Of a DNA stretch of 64,000 nucleotides, positions 56,591-64,000 are shown piece by piece (position 1 is the first letter of the stretch; each line of letters opens with the position of its first letter). Made by a program: the position numbers and the translations under genes. Under the pieces are notes generated by a model. It was not told where the DNA came from, did no database searches, and saw only the letters and a list, made by a program, of their open reading frames with translations. Origin of the DNA: Inia geoffrensis (Eukaryota > Chordata > Mammalia > Artiodactyla > Iniidae); assembly GCA_036417435.1 (NCBI GenBank), contig CM070903.1, positions 2,725,001-2,789,000 of the forward strand. The letters are read 5' to 3'.

Positions 56591-57154
56591 CAGGGGAAAA
56601 GTCTGCCTCTGCTCTAGACCGCAAGCTCATCGAGAGCAGTGATGCTGCATCCGGCACCCCGGCCTGAATCTGCTGCCCTGAAGGAGAATGTGGATGGAAG
56701 AACGGCCTGGTCTGCTGCTTCCCAGCCCTGCTGCGTGTCCGTCCCCCCAGGAGATACAGAAAACTACCTGGAAATGTAGCCCTCCAGCCCCCACAGGGTC
56801 TCAGGCCTGGGCCCCCCACTCTCTGTTAGCAGTTCCCACCTGACTCCTATGGACAGACCCACTGCCCACCCCAGGGGCCAGCATTCCAGGGTCGCTGGCC
56901 CAGTGCAAAGCCAGTGGGTGCAGAGGGTGGGCCCGGCCTCTGGCCACGTGGGCATGTGCCTGTGCATCCCCATGAAACTGCCGGAATGATGGCGAGGCCA
57001 GGAAGGGAGCAGGCACCCCTCAGACAGCTAGCAGGGGGCCCATCCTGCAGCCCTCCTTCCCTCCCACTCAGCTCCAACTGTGCTCTAAACACAACCGCAC
57101 CAGGCGCTCCTCTTGAGCCCTGGGGACTCAGGCCCACCCAGGCTGTGGTGGTAC
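56591..57154. other. GC-rich unique sequence, nothing recognised
   Basis: No repeat or gene was recognised. It precedes the young L1 stub. Confidence 0.4.
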
Positions 57155-57166
57155 AGTTGGTTTGTA
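57155..57166. repeat. Target-site duplication, left copy (young L1 stub)
   Basis: agttggtttgta is repeated exactly at 57296-57307. Confidence 0.93.
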
Positions 57167-57295
57167 CTCTTTTTTTTTTTTTTAACATCTTTACTGGAGT
57201 ATAATTGCTTTACAACGTTGTGTTAGTTGCTGCTGTATAACAAAGTGAATCAGCTACACGTATACATATATCCCCATATCTCCTCCCTCTTGCGT
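57167..57295 (-). mobile_element. Young L1 3' UTR stub (129 bp)
   Basis: The poly-T (57169-57183) is followed by 'aacatctttactggagtataattgctttacaa' and 'gctgctgtataacaaagtgaatcag'. This is the same 3' UTR type as the young L1 at 5712-5830 but closer to a clean consensus. It is a severe 5' truncation with a perfect 12-bp target duplication. Confidence 0.93.
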
Positions 57296-57307
57296 AGTTG
57301 GTTTGTA
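57296..57307. repeat. Target-site duplication, right copy (young L1 stub)
   Basis: Exact copy of 57155-57166. Confidence 0.93.
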
Positions 57308-57805
57308 TTTGCAGCTCAGAAAATACCGAGAGAAGCCAGTGAAAAGGCAGCAAGGTGACACTCCCGTGCTTCCGGCACCCCCTTCCCTCAGGCTGGTCCC
57401 CCAGGGCGGCGGGAAGCTGTCCAGCCCCACAGCTGATGTGTGGTCTGAATGACCAATATGTGTCCCCTCAACAGCCAAGCTGGCTGGCTATGACAGCAAA
57501 GCCAGGCCAGCGGAGCCGACCATTTAAAAGCGGTCTGGAGGCACTTGCCCACAGGCCTGGGTAGACGAGCCTGAACTTGGCGAGGCAGGCCACTCGCTTC
57601 TTAGCAGAGCCCACAGGCCTCCTGTCCTCGTTAGCCGGCTGCAGCGGGGACTGGACATTTAGTGTCTGATGGGCAGGGGCAGACGGGACTGAGTCATGGC
57701 AGATAAGAGATCACGTTCCTAGGAGAAAGTAGGTGACCCGCATTGTCCCCAGGGTCCCCTCCACTTGGTAGAAGGCTCCAAGGACCCTTCCCACACTTAG
57801 CCCCT
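57308..57805. other. GC-rich unique sequence, nothing recognised
   Basis: No repeat or gene was recognised between the L1 stub and the LINE-2 fossil. Confidence 0.4.
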
Positions 57806-58085
57806 CCCCTTTCCTCCATGGCCTCATTCATTCATTCATTCATTCATTCATTCGTCAGGGAACCAGGTGCTGTCCGGGGCTCTGGAGACTCAGCAGAGAA
57901 CCAGCCGCAGTCCCTCTGCCGCCACGTGGCCGACGGTCCAGAGCAGGTACTGGAAACCCGGACGGCCATAGAGCCGGGCAGTGATGCAAGGCAGTGGGGG
58001 CAGGGAACGGCATATGGAAAACAACAGTGAGAGAAGGATGGTGCATGACAGAGGGACTGCAGGCCTGGCTGTGCACCTCGGGGCC
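57806..58085 (-). repeat. LINE-2 fossil with (CATT)7 head
   Basis: (CATT)n at 57825-57853 is followed by 'ccaggtgctgtccggggctctggagactcagcagagaacc'. This matches the reverse-oriented L2 3' end ('ccaggcactgttctaggcactggggatacagcagtgaac'). The tract continues weakly to about 58085. Confidence 0.7.
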
Positions 58086-58650
58086 GTGGCTCTGGACGCC
58101 TGGACCCAGTAAGGCAGTGAGATGACGGGGCTTGGAGAAAGAAAACATGCAGGAGTGTCTGTCCTCTACGTGTGTCACCCCAGGCCTCCGAACCACAGAG
58201 CCCAGAGGTAGGGCCAGGAACGTGGATTTAGAGGCACTGCCCGAGGCTGTGGTTTAAGCCTCCACCTCCAGGGAGCTAATGGGCCACAAGCCCCCCTGGC
58301 CACGTTGAGACCCTGTGCTGAGACCACGCTCCCCAAGGGCTGCTGTCCAGTGTCCGTGGGACACACGTGGGGATGTCAAGGTGGGCCCACTCCTAGGAGA
58401 CCCAGCACCCCCAAGCTGGCCAAGCACAGCTTGAGGCCACCCTGGGGCCCTCCCTCCCTCTGCCTTGCACTAGGGTCAGACCTGCTCTGCCATCTCAGGC
58501 CCTCCCAGCTTTCCCCGGAACCCCCTCACTTCCTGTCACACGGGTGTTTCCCCTAACACATCCCACCTTGGCGTCTGCTTCTCCGATGTCCCGGACTAAC
58601 ATCCCCCTGAGCATTTTAGGCCCGGCCAGTCTCAGACCAGAGTCTGCTGG
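58086..58650. other. GC-rich unique sequence, nothing recognised
   Basis: No diagnostic motif was found. A weak MER5-like stretch may lie at 58195-58260. Confidence 0.35.
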
Positions 58651-58654
58651 TCCT

Positions 58655-58815
58655 CTGACGGGTCGGTAAGGTGGTTGGAAAAGATCACTGGCTTAGGCAG
58701 AAGGAGACCCGGGCTCCAGGCCAGCCCTTCCACTGACCAACTGTTTGTCTTTGGACGACTCTGGACCCATCTCCAGGCCTTGTTTTCTGGAGAAAAGGGG
58801 GAAGCAGGGCCAGAG
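58655..58815 (+). repeat. MIR fossil
   Basis: 'aaaagatcactggcttaggcagaaggagacccgggctccaggccagcccttccactgacc' and 'ctgtttgtctttggacgactctggacccatctccaggcc' follow the MIR head and core order. Confidence 0.7.
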
Positions 58816-59109
58816 GTTCCCCAAGAACCCTCTGGCACTCGGCGTGGCATAACCTGTGCCCTGGCTTCTGGCCTGGGACCGGGGCTCTGCCTGCAGCACT
58901 GAGCCCACGTGGGGTCAAGGTCAGGAGCTGCTCCATGTGCGTCCGTGCGCCCTCCTCACCCCCAGCTCGCGTGGTCCTCCCCGCCCTGCGCCATCGTCAG
59001 TGTCTGGAGGGCCTGTTAGGGACAGTGGTCAGCTACAGGTTGAGTCAGGCAAGAATAATCTCTATGCCTGCGACTTTGAGACCCCGCCAGTCTGCCCCCA
59101 TCTTGGAAA

Positions 59110-59124
59110 CCTTGTTTGTATTTT
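59110..59124. repeat. Target-site duplication, left copy (CHR-2 SINE)
   Basis: ccttgtttgtatttt is repeated at 59432-59446. Confidence 0.93.
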
Positions 59125-59431
59125 TTTTTAATTTTTATTTATTTATTTTTGGCTGCATTGGGTCTTCGTTGCTGTGCGCAGGCTTTCTCTAGTTGTGGCG
59201 AGCGGGGGCTACTCTTTGTTGTGGTGTGTGGGCTTCTCATTGCAGTGGCTTCTCTTGTCGCAGAGCACAGGCTCTAGGCGGGTGGGCTTCGGTAGTTGCA
59301 GCACACGGGCTCAGTAGTTGTTGCGCACGGACTTAGTTGCTGCACGGCATGTGGGATCTTCCCGGACCAGGGATCAAACCCGTGTCCCCTGCATTGGCGG
59401 GTGGAATCTTAACGAGCCCTGAGGGAATTCC
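59125..59431 (-). mobile_element. CHR-2 type SINE
   Basis: The plus-strand T-rich tail is followed by 'ttggctgcattgggtcttcg', 'tttctctagttgtggcgagcgggggc', 'gtagttgcagcacacgggctcag' and 'gggatcttcccggaccagggatcaaacccgtg' (complement of the B box). It ends at 'gagccctgagggaattcc', a decayed SINE head. It is flanked by a perfect 15-bp target duplication. Confidence 0.93.
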
Positions 59432-59446
59432 CCTTGTTTGTATTTT
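59432..59446. repeat. Target-site duplication, right copy (CHR-2 SINE)
   Basis: Exact copy of 59110-59124. Confidence 0.93.
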
Positions 59447-60104
59447 GGATCCATGAGCGTCGTGAAGATAAGACTGGCTCTGAATCTACTCAAGCGGGGT
59501 CAATGGAATAGAGCCACCTCCTGTCTGGTTTCCACGGGTATCAGAAAGAAATGTGCTTTGCTGCAAGTTAGTGGTAGGGAGGAAGCTGGAATAACTAAAC
59601 AAATAAGATTCTTTTTAAAAAAATCACATTGTGAGCAAGAAGAGACAGACAGTTGTCTGTGGTTCACAGCTCAATGAACCATTGCTGAAGCCCCTGCCAT
59701 ATTCTTGACCTTTACCTCACTAATGCAAGATGGCTGCTGTGGCACCAGCTATCCCATCTGCTTTCGGGTGACAGAGTTAGGGGAGGGTTTATATGTGGGC
59801 GATGGAAGAAGGCCGGTATCAGGGAAACCACAGCTTGCCAGGACCTCCTAGTAGACTGTTCTTAGGTCTCACTGGCCAAAATGTATCAATGGGGGAGCGT
59901 TGTGAATGAGGAAACCCTTGTGTTCACCCCACCCACACACCAGGGCTCGGCCCTCCTTCTTGGGAGCATCCCTTACCCAGGTCTCATGTGAACACGAATC
60001 AGGTCTGTGAGGCTGAACTTCATAGGTCCCAGCACTGACTCATCTCCAGCCCCCTCATCACCCAGGGCATGTGCTGGCCTGGCCCTAGCTATGGGTCTGG
60101 GAAA
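59447..60104. other. Mixed-composition sequence, possible unclassified repeat
   Basis: 'aatgcaagatggctgctgtggcaccagctatccca' (about 59721-59755) resembles part of an ancient mammalian repeat, but I cannot assign it. No gene was recognised. Confidence 0.35.
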
Positions 60105-60225
60105 AGCAGTGGCAGGGGTCTGCCCCCAGCTCTCCCTGCTTGCTGTGTGACTTTGGGCAACTTTTACGCTCCCTAAGCATTGAGTTCCAACTGTAAGTTT
60201 GGGGTAAATAGACCTACAAATAATA
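60105..60225 (+). repeat. MIR fossil
   Basis: 'cccagctctccctgcttgctgtgtgactttgggcaacttttacgctccctaagc' matches the MIR core. Confidence 0.65.
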
Positions 60226-60409
60226 TTCTACTCCCTTGGTTCCAAGACACCATCACTGTGGCGTGCGCTATCACTGTTAAAAACAGACTTTGGGGAAAAC
60301 TGCGTGTCTGTTTGAGAAGCGTCCCAACTTCAGTAAATGTAAAAATGTGAAGAATATCAGAAAACTCAGGGAAGAGCAGGCCACCAGCAACAAATACTGC
60401 CTGAGGGTG

Positions 60410-60600
60410 CCTGGTGCATGCAGGGGTCTCAGGGGCATGGGTGTCAGCCCTGATGCAGGCACCTGGGCTGGACCCCACTGCAGCCACTTCCTGGCTAGTA
60501 ATCTCTGTGCCTCAGTTTCCTCCTCTGTTAAGAGGGGGAGGTTAGCAGTGCCTCACGTCCAGCTGCGAGGGCCAGTGGGCTGACACACACCAGCCCTCAG
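60410..60600 (+). repeat. MIR fossil
   Basis: 'gccacttcctggctagtaatctctgtgcctcagtttcctcctctgttaagaggggg' is a strong MIR core with a deletion before 'ctctgtgcctc'. Confidence 0.75.
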
Positions 60601-63600
60601 CCCGGCCCATGAAACGTTCCCATTGTCACCATGTCCCGGGGTAGTGCCCAGGGCTCCCCACATGTTGTCCACTGAACCCTCACCTCATTCCTCCCTGGGA
60701 AGCGTGCCATGGCCCATCTCAGAGACCAGAAACCTGATCCCTGGGAAGAGTCCTTCTGGGGCCCGGGGCCCGGGACCCTGTGCACATGCACTTTGCAATG
60801 ATCCTCTCCCCCGGGCCTCCTCTGGTCCCTAAACTAGTGAGGCCGGTGGGTCCTGACTCTGCAGCGGGTGGATACCACGGAAGCAACTGATCAAAGTACA
60901 GGACTGTGAATTTGGGCGCCAAGGCTCCGCTGAAATCTAGGAACGTTAGACGATTTGAGCAACTGAACTGGGACCATCCCCAGGCGGGTCAGCCCCGTGA
61001 CCGTGTCTCCCGACGGCCTGTGGGACAGCTGTCCTGGCCACCCAGACAGGGCCTGGTCCCTCCGTGGCGCCCTGGCCCTGCACCCCTGCTGCCTGCGGGC
61101 ACCTTGCCCTGAGCCCTGGGTGATGGGCTGTCACCCTCCCGCCCCGTGAACCGGGATGCTTGCCATCCAGCCAGACCCCATTCCAAATGCCTGTTCAACA
61201 CCCCCAGCTGACATTTCGTGGACACGGTCACCCCAGCGTGTCCTGTTGGCTTTAAACCCACTTGACTCGGTCCCTGCCAGCACCGTCCCTTTGGTAAGTT
61301 CGCCCAAACCCTGAGGGCCGTCTGCCTCCTTGATTCCCCTCCCTCCCCGCCGGCAGGAGGCCCCACCTTCTCACCCACGGGGCATCTGGTCATTCTAACC
61401 TCTGCCCCTGCCCTGCCCTGAGGGGCCGTCGCCCTCCCCGGGCTGTTGAGGTCGACTCCTGACAGGTCTGCTGTGCCACCCCTGCTTCCTGCTGGTCAAC
61501 TCGCTGGCAGCACAGCAAAGACAGCCTTTCGAGGTGGAGTCAGGTCTTTCCCCAGCGCCAGCCCCATCCCGGCTCCCCTGGCTCTGAGGGCCAAGGCCCA
61601 GGGGCCTGCCTGTGCCCCTTCCTCCCTGGATCCTCCTTCCACCCGCCCACGCCCAGCAGGTGCCCCTTTGCTAGTGACCTTGCCTGAGAATCTTCTCCCC
61701 AACGACATCTGCCCGCTGGTGCTGCCAGCGCTGAGCCGCCGTGGTCCCTGCCGCTCCTTTGTTTGGCCTGAAAGAGGGACCCTGGCTGGCGGAATGGACA
61801 CTGCTTTTCCCTCCCTTAAGTTCACAGACGCTTTGAACCTGAGTGCCCTTAGCTCACGCCGGCTTGTCCACTGTCCTTGGGCCTTGGGTCTCCACTCCTG
61901 CAGAGGGGCCTTCACCGGGGCCGTGGACAGACAGAGTGGGGGAGAGGACCCGCGAGCTCTGCTCCTAAATAGACCAGAGGTGATGACTGCCGGACTTGGA
62001 GGGCATTTCTGGAATCGTCTGGCTGCTCTGAATGGGCTGTGATTTACTTTACAGTGTGCATCTTCGATGTGAAGGCTGTCAATTGTCCAGAGCCAGTCAC
62101 CCTGGGGAGGTGGGCGGGGCGATGGCCAACCACACGTAACCCGACATGGAAGGGGGTGTGTGTGTCAGGGTGTCCTGGCAGCCGGTGCTCCAGCCTTGGG
62201 GGGCTGTGACCCACCCCCTTGGTGGCCAGAGCACCCGCACGACAGGCTGCTGGAGGGATGGCTGCGGCCGCGGAACAGGTCAGTCTTAATTCTCACCTGC
62301 TCTCTAACACAGGCTAGTTCCCAAAGCATCTCTCGTCAAACAGGGAGGTTGCGGAGGTCACTATGCCTCAGTCGCTCCACCCTCTGGGGCCACCGTCACC
62401 ATGAGACTTGTCCTAGCAAAACCAGCGTAGGTCAGTTCACACCGCCATTGTCACCATTCTCACCTGGGGGAGTCCCTGACGAGGAGGAAAGGGAACTGGT
62501 TGAGCCCTGGAGTCAGAGCCCGAGGGAGGAAAGGTCTCGGGGAGCCACGGGCCGGTGGGCCTGACCCGGGGGCTTCGTCTGGAGGGGCTCCCTCGTCTCT
62601 CTGTGATGGAGAGAAAGTAGAGGCCCTGCCTGTGGCGAGAAGGAGCCATCAGGCAGCTCAGGCGGTCAGAGGACGCACGGACACCTGGCCGCCCAGAGCT
62701 GACACTACACCCCCTCCTCCCTCCCACCCGCCCGTGATCTCCAGTGTCTGCTCGAGCACTCCAGACTCTGCTACAGGATGCTCACACCTGGCAGGTCCCT
62801 GTGTCACATCCCTCTGTCTGCAGCGACACCCTATCCTTTCCCCACCCACTTGGCCCTTAGGAGCCCGCAGCTCTCAGCACAACAGCTGGCATCCAGGCTC
62901 CGTGATACGTGTCCTCACCCCAGAGAGATCTCAGGACTGTCTTATCTCAGTCACGCTGCCCACTGCCGTATAGCTGACTTTCCCCGCAAACGCTGCCATC
63001 GGATCCCCAGGCTGGACCTCTGAGGCCACCGGTCATCGTATTGGCCCAGCAACCCCTTGTCCTGTATGGGGCGGGAGGGTCCAGACTCAGAGCCGGGCCG
63101 GCCTGCGCACAGCCTGCAGAAAGCCGGGCCCCCCGCCCGGTGCCCTGAAACACCTCCCGCCAGGCGACAGCACCCAGGGGACACTGCCAAGGGTGGAGGG
63201 CCTGTGGGGAGCTGGCACACACTGGCAGCTGCAGCTTCTGGCTGGTCTGCAGGGCTGGCCCCTCGGAGCACAAAAGCCAGGCACTGGGTTGTCCCAAAGG
63301 GTGAGAACCCCGCCCCGGGCTCCTGTGTGGGGACCGGGGCCTGGAGGCAAAGGCGCAGCTGCAGGCCAGCCCACCGGCCCCTCTCGGCCCAGGCAGCTCC
63401 ATCCGCCAGCCCAGGCCCTTACACTTGCCAGCACATCTGTGCTCCACCCACCGACCGGAGAAGAGGGGCACAGCTGGGAGGGGCCCAGGCAGGCCTGCAC
63501 AGGTGGGAGGCCCTGAGGCAGAGACCAGAATGTAGTCAGAGCAGAGGGTGGGAAAGGAGAGCCCGGGCCCCGGCCAGCATCCGCCTGGTCCCGCAGGAGA

Positions 63601-64000
63601 GAGGGGGCCTCTGGAGCTCGGACCCGGGCCCCACGAGCCAGTTGTAAGGGAGGGGCCGCTGTGATGGCTCTTGGGGACATGAAGGGCTGACGGCCTCCGT
63701 CCTCCGTGAAGGGGACCACTGGGAAGGATGCTCTCACAGCGCTGAAGGTGCCTGGGCAAGCTCGGCAGCCTCCGGGACTCACTAAGGGCCCTGGGGTATT
63801 TGCAGACACGGCCCTGGGCCTCCAAGGAAAGACACTCTGAGCTAGGGACACTCTGGAGCCAGTGGCCCCTCCATGCTCACCCCACCTCACCCCCCCAGAT
63901 AAATGCACTCAGAAAACAAGGCCAGCATGGCCTCGGCGGGGTGGCAGGGAGATGAGGAAAGGGGGCCTTAGCTGGGATTGGGGCGCTGGGAGCTCCAGAG
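60601..64000. other. GC-rich unique sequence, no gene recognised
   Basis: The last 3.4 kb has no repeat I recognise. The longest frames (63825-62947 minus, 292 codons; 63057-63647 plus, 196 codons; 61446-62042 plus, 198 codons) overlap others on the opposite strand. They are rich in Pro/Gly/Ala/Arg/Ser and resemble no known protein. A coding exon cannot be ruled out without transcript or cross-species data. Confidence 0.45.

Noticed and set aside
62947..63825. 292-codon minus-strand ORF near the right edge
   Set aside because: Same reasoning: overlaps 196-codon and 107-codon plus frames, with no recognised family.

Overview
This is a vertebrate nuclear window, almost certainly from a cetacean (whale or dolphin). 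The diagnosis rests on the SINEs. Four long tRNA-derived SINEs carry the CHR-2 type body (head 'gggcttccctggtggc', B box 'ggttcgag', A-rich tail), and four short GC-rich relatives of the same family lie close together. CHR SINEs are characteristic of the whale/hippo/ruminant clade, and the short GC-rich form is, to my knowledge, typical of cetaceans. I found no intact protein-coding gene, rRNA or true tRNA gene. The long open frames in GC-rich stretches match no family I recognise and often overlap equally long frames on the other strand.

Layout. About 1-5.4 kb is GC-rich, with a CpG-dense patch (0.9-1.27 kb), a MIR, a CHR-2 SINE with a perfect 15-bp target duplication, a 45-bp minisatellite and an MLT1-type LTR. 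About 5.4-14.4 kb is one nested retrotransposon complex: an old, apparently full-length minus-strand LINE-1 (5' UTR near 14.37 kb, 3' end near 5.4 kb). It has been invaded by a younger 5'-truncated L1 and by five SINEs. About 14.4-21.2 kb holds a second MLT1 LTR split by a CHR-2 SINE, an ancient plus-strand L1 with a (CA)n tract, and another CHR-2 SINE. About 21-44 kb is GC-rich and poor in repeats. It contains a 496-nt pure homopurine tract (23.27-23.77 kb), a 144-nt one (20.48 kb), a DNA-transposon fossil, a CpG-island-like segment (28.3-28.8 kb), a TG-rich Z-DNA-prone block (29.1 kb), a roughly 580-bp TGG/TGA satellite (37.6-38.1 kb), three more MLT1-type LTRs and MIR/L2 fossils. About 44.7-53 kb is AT-rich, with an L1 3' end, an ERVL-type solo LTR, a 4.2-kb degraded L1, a CHR-1-like SINE, MIR and MER5. 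About 53-64 kb is again GC-rich, with MIR/L2 fossils, a young L1 3' stub, a CHR-2 SINE and a small ETS/CRE/GC-box cluster at 53.84-53.89 kb.

Functionally this reads as intergenic or intronic DNA dominated by L1 and by SINEs that L1 machinery mobilised: poly(A) tails and 12-16 bp target duplications are visible at most young insertions. No previously undescribed biological system could be supported. The best leads are structural (homopurine and TGG/TGA tracts, nested L1, SINE clustering) and regulatory (two CpG-dense patches, the ETS/CRE/GC-box cluster). Repeat family names are from memory of consensus sequences and were not searched. Boundaries are good to about 10-30 bp unless a target duplication fixes them.
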